From the NCBI GenBank assembly GCA_017964865.1, contig JAGCRE010000139.1, positions 1-5,096 on the forward strand: a DNA stretch of 5,096 nucleotides. The letters are read 5' to 3'. The first letter of the stretch is position 1. Every line of letters begins with the position of its first letter. A program made the translations under genes and the position numbers. Origin of the DNA: Alphaproteobacteria bacterium (GTDB lineage: Bacteria > Pseudomonadota > Alphaproteobacteria > Rs-D84). The notes beneath the pieces were generated by a model. That model was not told where the DNA came from. It worked only from the letters and a program-made list of their open reading frames with translations, and did no database searches. Positions 1-5,096 of the stretch are shown here, piece by piece.

Positions 1-9
1 GTTTTATAA

Positions 10-516
10 ATGTTGCAAATGAAACTTTGTGGCGATTTGGTTCTGCGTGAGAAATGTGATGCGGTGGGTGAAATTACCCCCGATGTTTTGCATGCCTTGG
101 ACGAAATGGTTCAAATGATGCATGAACAAAATGGGGTTGGATTGGCCGCCCCCCAGGTGAACATTACAAAGCGTTTCCTGGTTATGATGAACCCAGATAC
201 AAACGAAGTGTTCAAAATGATAAACCCAAAAATCGTCCGCAAAAGTGATGAAACCGTTAAAATGGAAGAGGGTTGCTTGTCTGTGTTGGGGCCGGATAAT
301 CTGCCGGTGTTTGCCGATGTGGTGCGACCAGCGGTGGTAGAGGTTGAATGGACGAACGAAGCCGGTGAACCAATGGCGGCAGAAATGTCTGGGTTGCCAG
401 CACGCATTGTGCAACATGAAACCGACCACTTGGACGGGATATTATTTATTGACTATCTGTCGCCGGTGCATCGCGAAATGGTTATGCGTAAGGTGCGTAA
501 ACACAAAAGGGCATAG
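10..516 (+). CDS. def: Peptide deformylase
   Basis: Metal-dependent hydrolase that removes the formyl group from the N-terminal methionine of new proteins, in the cytoplasm at the ribosome exit. All three family motifs are visible in the 168-residue product: GVGLAAPQ (42-49), EGCLS (87-91) and QHETDH (135-140). By family knowledge the metal ligands are C89, H136 and H140, with E137 catalytic and Q49 assisting. The spacing from C89 to H136 is 47 residues, about five more than in E. coli Def, owing to a slightly longer segment after EGCLS. Length is normal. An in-frame TAA at 7-9 directly precedes the ATG, so translation cannot start further upstream; an ATG at 19 is the alternative start. No clear Shine-Dalgarno is visible in the nine bases available. 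First visible gene of a + strand operon, 2 bases before fmt. Confidence 0.97.
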   Translation: MLQMKLCGDLVLREKCDAVGEITPDVLHALDEMVQMMHEQNGVGLAAPQVNITKRFLVMMNPDTNEVFKMINPKIVRKSDETVKMEEGCLSVLGPDNLPVFADVVRPAVVEVEWTNEAGEPMAAEMSGLPARIVQHETDHLDGILFIDYLSPVHREMVMRKVRKHKRA

Positions 517-521
517 AATTG
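505..521 (+). promoter_or_regulatory. Shine-Dalgarno and TTG start of fmt
   Basis: AAAAGGG at 505-511, inside the end of def, lies 7 bases before a TTG at 519-521. The site decides the fmt start: from the TTG the product begins MKLILMGTNDF, matching the usual Fmt N-terminus (family pattern M-K-I-x-F-M-G-T-P-x-F). The next in-frame ATG, at 534, would remove the first beta strand of the Rossmann-like fold. Confidence 0.75.
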
Positions 522-1334
522 AAACTGATTTTAATGGGAACAAATGATTTTGTTGTCCCAATTTTTGACGCGATAAAAAATGCCGGACATGATATTGTCG
601 CGGTGTTTACTCGTGCCCCAAAGCCGGCTGGTCGCAAACATATATTAACAAAATCACCGGTGCATATATGGGGTGAATCAAACAATTTGCCGGTTTATAC
701 ATCAATAAAGCAATTTGATTCTGTGGATAAAAACGTCGATTACATTGTTGTTGTGTCATATGGCGTGATTCTGGGTGACAATGTATTAAATGCGGCACCG
801 GTTATAAATATTCACCCAAGTGATTTACCAAAATATCGTGGTCCGTCACCGATTAAAACGGCAATTTATAATGGTGACAGATCCAGTGCAGTCTGTTTAA
901 TGAAACTGGTCGCGGAATTAGATGCGGGTGATATTATTATGCGGACACCATTCGAAATCGGCGAAAATGATACCAATGAAACGATTGAAAGAAAGGTGTC
1001 AACAATCGGTGGTGAAATGCTGGTGTTTTTCTTATCGTCGCCCGGACAATTTGTCGCCCAGCCACAAAGTGGCACACCGACATATACGCGTAAATTTACC
1101 GGTGATGATGAAATTATTGACTGGAAAAAATCGCCAATCGAAATTCATAATCAAATTCGTGCGTTGGGATGTGGCCGAACAAAAATAAACGGCATGGACG
1201 TAAAAATTTTGGAAACACGCGTTGAAAACGGTGAATTAAAAATTGTTGTAATTCAACCATCGGGCAAAAAACCAATGGACTGGAAAAGTTTCGTAAATGG
1301 CCTGCGTGGTGGTGAAGTAAGTTTAGGGGTATAA
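519..1334 (+). CDS. fmt: Methionyl-tRNA formyltransferase, short C-terminal domain
   Basis: Transfers a formyl group from 10-formyl-tetrahydrofolate to the amino group of Met-tRNA(fMet); partner of Def in the N-formylmethionine cycle. The N-terminal formyltransferase domain (about 1-185) is complete: GTNDF at 7-11, the PAGR loop at 36-39 that in E. coli Fmt contacts the tRNA acceptor stem, NIHPSDLPKYRG at 97-108 and LDAGD at 134-138. Predicted catalytic residues N97, H99 and D135 keep exactly the spacing of E. coli N108/H110/D146. The C-terminal domain (about 186-271) is reduced: the family's usual length is about 310-315 residues, this protein has 271. The region after IRA (213-215) lacks the common N-P-W-P motif, and a strand-loop segment before the QPSGKKPM block (246-253) is missing. 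It starts with TTG 2 bases after def and ends 3 bases before the next gene. Identity is very secure; the effect of the trimmed domain on tRNA binding is unknown. Confidence 0.95.
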   Translation: MKLILMGTNDFVVPIFDAIKNAGHDIVAVFTRAPKPAGRKHILTKSPVHIWGESNNLPVYTSIKQFDSVDKNVDYIVVVSYGVILGDNVLNAAPVINIHPSDLPKYRGPSPIKTAIYNGDRSSAVCLMKLVAELDAGDIIMRTPFEIGENDTNETIERKVSTIGGEMLVFFLSSPGQFVAQPQSGTPTYTRKFTGDDEIIDWKKSPIEIHNQIRALGCGRTKINGMDVKILETRVENGELKIVVIQPSGKKPMDWKSFVNGLRGGEVSLGV

Positions 1335-1337
1335 AAA

Positions 1338-1679
1338 ATGTGTTTAGATATGGGTCACGATTTTTATTGTGCGTATCGTGGCGTTTGGGTTACAGAATCT
1401 GAATTCAATGGCGATAAACCAGTTTATTATCACGAACCAAAAAAAGGTCCCGCATACGAGGCCGCGTCAATGGGTGCATGCAAATGCCTTAAATGTCCGG
1501 AAAAAAGTAATGAAATGTGTGCGACTTGTGATAACCCAGATTTTTTAAGACAGGAACAGTTTGAAAAAGCACAACAATGTATTGACTGTGATGGAAATGT
1601 GTTTGGCAGAATTTCCACCATGGTAACCAGATGTGAACACTGTGCGGTACAATACAGAACGCGAGGAAAGTTAAGATAA
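1338..1679 (+). CDS. Cysteine-rich small protein, putative metal-binding (first of three)
   Basis: Not recognised as a known family. The 113-residue product has 11 cysteines: 2, 11, 48, 50, 53, 61, 64, 81, 84, 99 and 102. The core is CKCLKC (48-53), then CATC (61-64), CIDC (81-84) and a final CEHC (99-102), an arrangement typical of zinc-ribbon or other metal-binding proteins. There is no signal peptide or membrane segment, so a cytoplasmic location is inferred. The start is ATG 1338, with AGGGG at 1325-1329 inside the end of fmt as ribosome binding site. It resembles the 75-residue protein at 1987-2214: both have H-x-F-(x)-C near the N-terminus, an S-E-x-N stretch, an identical CKCLKC, then CxxC and CxxC. 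This copy has about 20 extra residues before CKCLKC and an additional C-terminal CxxC. Its place between fmt and truA suggests co-expression with translation genes; a translation or tRNA role is only a guess. An iron-sulfur site is possible, but zinc seems likelier. Confidence 0.85.
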   Translation: MCLDMGHDFYCAYRGVWVTESEFNGDKPVYYHEPKKGPAYEAASMGACKCLKCPEKSNEMCATCDNPDFLRQEQFEKAQQCIDCDGNVFGRISTMVTRCEHCAVQYRTRGKLR

Positions 1680-1680
1680 A

Positions 1681-1694
1681 AAAGGTAAAAAATG
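1681..1694 (+). promoter_or_regulatory. Ribosome binding site of the second cysteine-rich gene
   Basis: AAAGGT at 1681-1686 lies 5 bases before the ATG at 1692. The same AAAGGTAAAAA-type leader recurs before the third small gene (1975-1989). This supports translation of both genes from these starts and suggests duplicated leader sequence. Confidence 0.6.
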
Positions 1695-1976
1695 ATAGTA
1701 AAAATAAAACGTGAATATAAAACATTGGCAGATAAAAAAGATAACTATCAATGGCATGAAAAAGCACATGATAAGATGTGTATAAATTGCATCTTTGTTG
1801 GCGAATTGCCATTTGAAATCGGTTGTCAATGCGGTAAACATCTGGGCGAAATTGTCCGGGTCAGTGATTGCGGAACATGTGATGCACATAAAAATGCTGC
1901 CTTTTGGTATAATCGTATGAACCCAATTAAATATATGATATTGAAAAATCATGGGTTCAAATTTAGAAACAGATAA
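1692..1976 (+). CDS. Cysteine-rich small protein, putative metal-binding (second of three)
   Basis: Not recognised as a known family. The 94-residue product has six cysteines in three pairs: CINC (30-33), CQC (45-47) and CGTC (60-63), flanked by H22, H26, H50 and H66. The order C-x2-C, x11, C-x-C, x12, C-x2-C differs from the two neighbouring proteins and lacks their CKCLKC core, so it is either a distant relative or an unrelated metal-binding protein. The N-terminus is very basic (several Lys/Arg among residues 4-16). The C-terminus, after residue 75, is also basic and ends KFRNR. That would suit nucleic-acid or ribosome contact, but this is inference. No signal peptide or membrane helix is seen. 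It begins 12 bases after the first small gene, behind a good AAAGGT site. Confidence 0.82.
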   Translation: MIVKIKREYKTLADKKDNYQWHEKAHDKMCINCIFVGELPFEIGCQCGKHLGEIVRVSDCGTCDAHKNAAFWYNRMNPIKYMILKNHGFKFRNR

Positions 1977-1989
1977 AGGTAAAAATATG
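1975..1989 (+). promoter_or_regulatory. Ribosome binding site that sets the third gene's start
   Basis: AAAGGT at 1975-1980 overlaps the stop codon of the second small gene (1974-1976) and lies 6 bases before ATG 1987. It favours this start over the in-frame ATG at 1951, which lies inside the previous gene and has no comparable upstream site. Confidence 0.6.
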
Positions 1990-2214
1990 GCTGATAACAA
2001 AGAAGCATCATGGATTGAAACACACCCGTTTTGTGGGTTGTATGCATGTAATGTATCTTTGTCCGAACATAATAAAAATGGAACATGCAAGTGCTTAAAA
2101 TGTATGGGATTGCATTGCCAGGGTTGTCAACAATATATGGACCTGATGGACGAAGCAAATAAAAACGATTGGATAAAATTAGAACGTTGTATAAGTTGCC
2201 AAAACCAAAGATGA
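1987..2214 (+). CDS. Cysteine-rich small protein, putative metal-binding (third of three)
   Basis: Not recognised as a known family. The 75-residue product (from ATG 1987) carries nine cysteines: 16, 21, 34, 36, 39, 44, 47, 68 and 71. The core is CKCLKC (34-39), CQGC (44-47) and, after an acidic and probably helical stretch of 20 residues, CISC (68-71). The first of the three proteins has the same order with slightly different spacers (7 and 16 residues instead of 4 and 20), so the two are probably paralogues made by tandem duplication with later divergence. The protein ends soon after the last CxxC and lacks the extra C-terminal pair of its relative. Its TGA (2212-2214) overlaps the ATG of truA, which suggests coupled translation and membership in the same transcript. 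Zinc binding is inferred from the cysteine pattern; the function is unknown. Confidence 0.83.
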   Translation: MADNKEASWIETHPFCGLYACNVSLSEHNKNGTCKCLKCMGLHCQGCQQYMDLMDEANKNDWIKLERCISCQNQR

Positions 2215-2969
2215 CACGATATAAAGTAATTCTTGAATATGATGGAACGGACCTTATTGGGTGGCAGGAAAATGCCCAAGGACCGTCTGTGCAGTCATTG
2301 TTGGCTGATGCGATATTTTCGTTCTGTGGGCAGCGTCCAGATATTACCGGGGCGGGGCGGACAGATGCTGGTGTTCATGCATTAAATATGGTTGCACATT
2401 TTGATTTAGACAAAGAAACAGATGCCGAAACTGTTATGCGGGCAATGAATTTCTATTTGGTAAATAAACCCGTCGCGGTATTAGGTTGCGAAATTGTGGC
2501 GGATGATTTTAATGCACGTTTTGATTGTGTAAAACGGCACTATAAATATGTCGTGTTAAACCGTACATCACAACCGGTATTGAACAAGAATCGTGTTTGG
2601 TGGGTGCCACGTAAATTAAATGTATCGGCGATGAAACGTGCCGCCTCAATACTGATTGGTAAACACGATTTTACCAGTTTTCGTGCAAGTGAATGTCAGG
2701 CAAAATCACCGATAAAGACTCTTGATACGGCAACCGTTACAAAACGTGGTGATGAAATTATCTTTGAATTTTCGGCACGTTCTTTCCTGCATCATATGGT
2801 TCGTAATATGGTTGGCACACTGGTTGAAATTGGTATTGGTAAACCATACGATATTGATGAAATTTTGGCGGCAAAAAACCGTTCATCGGCGGGTCCAACC
2901 GCACCAGCATCGGGTCTGTATTTTATTGGGGCAGACTATTCCAACGACGACGGTGGTTCAGGTAAATAA
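2211..2969 (+). CDS. truA: tRNA pseudouridine(38-40) synthase
   Basis: Converts uridines 38, 39 and 40 in the anticodon stem-loop of many tRNAs to pseudouridine; cytoplasmic. The 252-residue product shows the family signature GAGRTDAGVHA (47-57) with the catalytic aspartate D52, KRHYKYVV (108-115), HDFTSFR (152-158), the FLHHMVRNMVGTL block (192-204) and the C-terminal APASGLYF (231-238). Length is close to the family norm. ATG 2211 is chosen because MTRYKVILEYDGT is the usual TruA N-terminus, and it forms an ATGA overlap with the preceding stop; an in-frame ATG at 2169 would add 14 unrelated residues from inside the previous gene. The ribosome binding site is poor, fitting translational coupling. 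The last ten residues (SNDDGGSGK region) extend past the conserved end and lie in the overlap with comEC on the other strand. Confidence 0.96.
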   Translation: MTRYKVILEYDGTDLIGWQENAQGPSVQSLLADAIFSFCGQRPDITGAGRTDAGVHALNMVAHFDLDKETDAETVMRAMNFYLVNKPVAVLGCEIVADDFNARFDCVKRHYKYVVLNRTSQPVLNKNRVWWVPRKLNVSAMKRAASILIGKHDFTSFRASECQAKSPIKTLDTATVTKRGDEIIFEFSARSFLHHMVRNMVGTLVEIGIGKPYDIDEILAAKNRSSAGPTAPASGLYFIGADYSNDDGGSGK

Positions 2970-4851
2970 TTTTACCAGATTCGTAAATTACGAAACCGCC
3001 GCGTAAAATTTTATCGGCACAATTTTCATTGTTTATATCCAGGTATGATACAATATAGTCAATCGATTCATCATCACATAGTTTTGTAACATTTTGTTCC
3101 AGTGTTGAAAACTTTTGCATATATGCGACTGTGAATTTCGGTGAACGGAAAATGTATAAACCTTTTGTGTGTTTTGCACGTGTGTTTGTGTTGTCTGTTT
3201 TAATGTATGCGAATTTCTTCCATGTATCAAAAGTAAAATAGTGATTTGATGCACGTGATTTATTAAATGTGATTTCATTGTTATTTACAAATCCGACCAA
3301 TTCATGATCAGCGGTTGCCATAAAGACTGGACGTGGTGTTGCAATAACGATTATAATACCAACCAACATAAATGTTGCCCCGATAATGTAATTTACTTTT
3401 ATACGTAACGGACGAATTAAAACAATGCTTGCCAACCCCAGAATAATAAAACACATTGCAGAATTTGATATGTATGGAACCTGGACCACCGAATGTGGCA
3501 GGTTCGCAATTTTATCTGCGATATGCAATGCGTATGTATAAATCATATCTGCGATGTCCAGTGGAAAGTGTATGCCAAGTATCGCGGCAAACATTCCAAT
3601 AATAACCAACGGCATTATTAAAATTGAAAAAATGGGTAACAAGACAAGGTTACCAATAATACTGAAAATCGGTAATGAATAAAAATGTGTGGCTATAAAT
3701 GGTGCAGTAAAGACTGATGCAACAGCGGCGGTCAAAATAGCGGTTGAAATATATCGTAAAACTTTGTTGTTTGGCATCTTTGGGTTGATTGTGTCCCAGA
3801 ACCATACCAGGCCGAATATCGCAGAAAACGATAATTGAAACCCAGCCGTCATTATGTAATACGGATTTATTAAAAACAGAACACAAAACGCGATTGCAAC
3901 ATTACGCAACGAAAATGCCCGCCGGCCCAGAACAACAGCAACGCATATCAGTGTCGCCATTAAAAACGCACGTAATGTTGCAACACTTAACCCCGATATA
4001 AAAACGTATAATATCAGTCCGCCCAACGAACAAATCATTGCTGGAATTTTGGCGGGGACGCGTCGCACAATATATGGACATAACCGAAAAATAAAATAGA
4101 ACAGTATAAACAGCCAACCCATAACAAGTGTCATATGGAAACCGCTGATAGACCAAATGTGTCCAACGCCCGCAGATGTCCAAATTTTACGGGCATCATC
4201 TGGTAATGTGTGTTTATAGCCCAAAACCAAACTGTCCACCAGCATTGATTGTGTGCGGTTGTGTATCCATTGTCTTATGTCGTTGGAATTGTGACTTGTT
4301 ATATATAAATTGTCGGCATAGCCAGTTGCGGTAATGCCATTAAAGTATGCCCAACGTGCAAAATCAAAACCGCCGGGTGCATCTGCAGGCCCTGGCATAA
4401 ACAATGTTGCGGTTGCATGAATTGTGTCGTTTATATTTATTGGTGTGTCTGTATCAACCGATATACGAACAATTGCATTTTGACTTGTATTTATATTTAA
4501 TTCGGTTGCGGGAACGCGAATATAGATTCGTGATTTTGTATCGGTAAAGTCAACATTTGTAACCCGACCCGAAATTTCAACATCACGCAAATTATGTTTT
4601 AGTATGGGTGTGTCTATTAAATCTGTATATGTTGCCGCATAGCAAAAACCGAACATAAAAATCAAAACGGCTCGAATAATAATTGGCAGTCGCCAAATGC
4701 ACATCGTTATAAATAAAACAGCGGAAAACAGCCATGCAAACGGAACAGATGGTTCACTGTCGCCTAGGAAATACAACGCACCACCCGCCGCCATTATAAA
4801 TGGCACCCATAAAAACAGATTTGTCTTTTGATTTTTCCACAATTCCAACAT
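2923..4851 (-). CDS. comEC: ComEC/Rec2 family competence protein (DNA-uptake channel)
   Basis: Polytopic inner-membrane protein of the family that carries single-stranded DNA into the cytoplasm during natural transformation. The 642-residue product has three hydrophobic segments at about 12-74, then a soluble region with an OB-like fold (about 88-185, DUF4131 type) containing PGGFDFARW (159-167). The Competence domain (about 200-505) shows HIWSISGFHM (231-240), SGLSVATLRAF (286-296), GFQLSF (337-342) and TAPFIATHFYSLP (382-394), with many membrane helices. The C-terminal 140 residues are soluble. They show no H-x-H-x-D-H motif, so the metallo-beta-lactamase domain of longer ComEC proteins is absent or degenerate. 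The ATG at 4851 lacks a Shine-Dalgarno sequence but sits just after a possible promoter. The 3' end overlaps truA by 47 bases on the opposite strand. Whether the organism is actually competent cannot be judged from one gene. Confidence 0.93.
   Translation of the reverse strand: MLELWKNQKTNLFLWVPFIMAAGGALYFLGDSEPSVPFAWLFSAVLFITMCIWRLPIIIRAVLIFMFGFCYAATYTDLIDTPILKHNLRDVEISGRVTNVDFTDTKSRIYIRVPATELNINTSQNAIVRISVDTDTPININDTIHATATLFMPGPADAPGGFDFARWAYFNGITATGYADNLYITSHNSNDIRQWIHNRTQSMLVDSLVLGYKHTLPDDARKIWTSAGVGHIWSISGFHMTLVMGWLFILFYFIFRLCPYIVRRVPAKIPAMICSLGGLILYVFISGLSVATLRAFLMATLICVAVVLGRRAFSLRNVAIAFCVLFLINPYYIMTAGFQLSFSAIFGLVWFWDTINPKMPNNKVLRYISTAILTAAVASVFTAPFIATHFYSLPIFSIIGNLVLLPIFSILIMPLVIIGMFAAILGIHFPLDIADMIYTYALHIADKIANLPHSVVQVPYISNSAMCFIILGLASIVLIRPLRIKVNYIIGATFMLVGIIIVIATPRPVFMATADHELVGFVNNNEITFNKSRASNHYFTFDTWKKFAYIKTDNTNTRAKHTKGLYIFRSPKFTVAYMQKFSTLEQNVTKLCDDESIDYIVSYLDINNENCADKILRGGFVIYESGKIIYLNHRRRWNSLPQ
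2951..3001. terminator. Possible hairpin region at the truA/comEC convergence
   Basis: Three inverted repeats crowd the convergent junction. GGTAAA (2961-2966) pairs with TTTACC (2971-2976) around a 4-base loop containing the truA stop. TTCGT (2980-2984) pairs with ACGAA (2990-2994). An outer pairing of CGGTGGTTC (2951-2959) with GAAACCGCCG (2992-3001) includes one G-T pair and one bulge, and it partly competes with the second hairpin. A short T run (3009-3012) follows on the + strand; none follows on the - strand. All of this lies within the coding end of comEC, so the pairing could be chance. A weak terminator for the truA operon is the best functional reading. Confidence 0.22.
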
Positions 4852-4852
4852 A

Positions 4853-4884
4853 CGATAAGTATAGGAATTTATTCGTATTTATCG
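4853..4884. repeat. Imperfect inverted repeat in the comEC upstream gap
   Basis: CGATAAGTA (4853-4861) and TATTTATCG (4876-4884) are inverted copies matching at 8 of 9 positions, separated by 14 bases. The dyad overlaps both elements of the candidate comEC promoter, so it could be an operator. Alternatively it could form a weak AT-rich hairpin behind the upstream gene, or be chance. Confidence 0.35.
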
Positions 4885-4887
4885 CAA
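4858..4887 (-). promoter_or_regulatory. Candidate sigma70-type promoter for comEC, near-leaderless
   Basis: On the - strand TTGCGA (4887-4882) is followed after 18 bases by TATACT (4863-4858), 4/6 and 5/6 matches to the -35 and -10 consensus. Only six bases separate the -10 box from the comEC ATG, so transcription would begin at or within a base or two of the start codon. This fits the absence of any Shine-Dalgarno sequence before comEC. The region is AT-rich, so a chance match is quite possible. Confidence 0.35.
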
Positions 4888-4894
4888 TATGTTT

Positions 4895-5096
4895 TTATCC
4901 ACCAAACACAAAAGAATTGTCGGCAGAAATAGCAATAATTGCGTCTATATCGTCGTTATCTGCCGCATGTTGGCGAATTGTTTTGCCACACTTTTCACAT
5001 TTATGAACGATGATAAATTTTTCACCGTCTTTTTCAATCGCGATTGGTGCCATCATGCCACCACAATTTGATGCACGATCGCCCGGTGTATTATCA
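4895..5096 (-). CDS. RNHCP-domain zinc-ribbon protein, C-terminal part
   Basis: Partial gene: the 5' end lies beyond the right edge, and 66 codons plus one base are visible before the TAA at 4897-4895. The visible residues begin DNTPGDRASNCGGMMAPI, which matches the second half of the RNHCP domain as I know it (pattern N-x-P-G-D-R-A-S-x-C-G-G-x-M-x-P-I). HKCEKCGKTIRQHAADNDD follows at visible residues 31-49; the family usually reads H-x-C-x-x-C-G-x(4)-N-R-x-A-x-D-D here, so R-Q-H replaces the common N-R. The expected first CxxC and the R-N-H-C-P box would lie just outside the window. Cysteines at visible positions 11, 33 and 36 are likely metal ligands. The family has no established function that I know of. 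It lies on the same strand as comEC, 43 bases upstream. The frame is open to the window edge and the antisense frames show no family similarity. Confidence 0.85.
   Translation of the reverse strand, partial: DNTPGDRASNCGGMMAPIAIEKDGEKFIIVHKCEKCGKTIRQHAADNDDIDAIIAISADNSFVFGG

Noticed and set aside
4..429. Open frame of 141 codons on the - strand
   Set aside because: Entirely antisense to def, which has all family motifs; the translation is rich in His, Phe and Trp and shows no recognisable domain.
1504..1591. Cysteine clusters as a ferredoxin-type iron-sulfur site
   Set aside because: The spacing C-x-C-x2-C-x7-C-x2-C is not the C-x2-C-x2-C-x3-C ferredoxin motif; zinc-type binding is more plausible, though not proven.
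1951..1986. Upstream in-frame ATG for the third small gene
   Set aside because: It lies inside the second gene and has no Shine-Dalgarno; ATG 1987 has AAAGGT at the right distance.
1671..2090. Open frame of 139 codons on the - strand across the second small gene
   Set aside because: Antisense to the small genes. The hydrophobic, Phe-rich product is what A-rich coding sequence gives in reverse; the + strand frames have good ribosome binding sites and organised cysteines.
2169..2210. Upstream in-frame ATG for truA
   Set aside because: It adds 14 residues with no match to TruA; the conserved N-terminus begins at ATG 2211, which also forms the ATGA overlap.
4800..5071. Two + strand open frames opposite the comEC start and the RNHCP gene
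   Set aside because: They lie antisense to sequence with clear family similarity on the - strand and have no recognisable content.
1..5096. tRNA genes, CRISPR arrays, insertion sequences, prophage or toxin-antitoxin genes
   Set aside because: I saw no cloverleaf-like sequence, regularly spaced repeat, transposase or integrase motif, or known toxin family; almost all of the window is accounted for by genes.

Overview
This AT-rich window reads as a chromosomal segment from a bacterium, most likely an alphaproteobacterium. The evidence is the def-fmt-truA gene order and a ComEC of about 640 residues whose C-terminal part is not a recognisable metallo-beta-lactamase. The lineage is an inference; nothing here fixes the genus. 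There are no rRNA or tRNA genes, CRISPR arrays or insertion sequences.

Left part (10-2969, + strand): one tightly packed operon of six genes. Peptide deformylase (def) is followed after 2 bases by methionyl-tRNA formyltransferase (fmt, TTG start). Three small cysteine-rich proteins of unknown function come next (113, 94 and 75 residues), then tRNA pseudouridine synthase A (truA), whose ATG overlaps the preceding stop codon. Fmt and Def form the formyl cycle of initiator methionine, adding the formyl group to Met-tRNA and removing it from nascent proteins; TruA modifies tRNA anticodon arms. The three inserted genes interrupt an otherwise housekeeping translation operon. The first and third share a C-x-C-x2-C ... 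C-x2-C ... C-x2-C pattern and look like diverged duplicates; the middle one has a different cysteine layout. They are the most novel part of the window.

Right part (2923-5096, - strand): a ComEC/Rec2-type DNA-uptake channel protein (4851-2923), convergent with truA and overlapping its 3' end by 47 bases. Upstream of it is the C-terminal part of an RNHCP-domain zinc-ribbon protein (stop at 4895) that runs off the right edge. A possible promoter sits in the 43-base gap between them, placed so close to the comEC ATG that the transcript would be leaderless or nearly so.

Fmt is unusually short (271 residues) because its C-terminal tRNA-binding domain is cut down, while its catalytic residues are intact. 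No gene-free stretch exceeds 300 bases.
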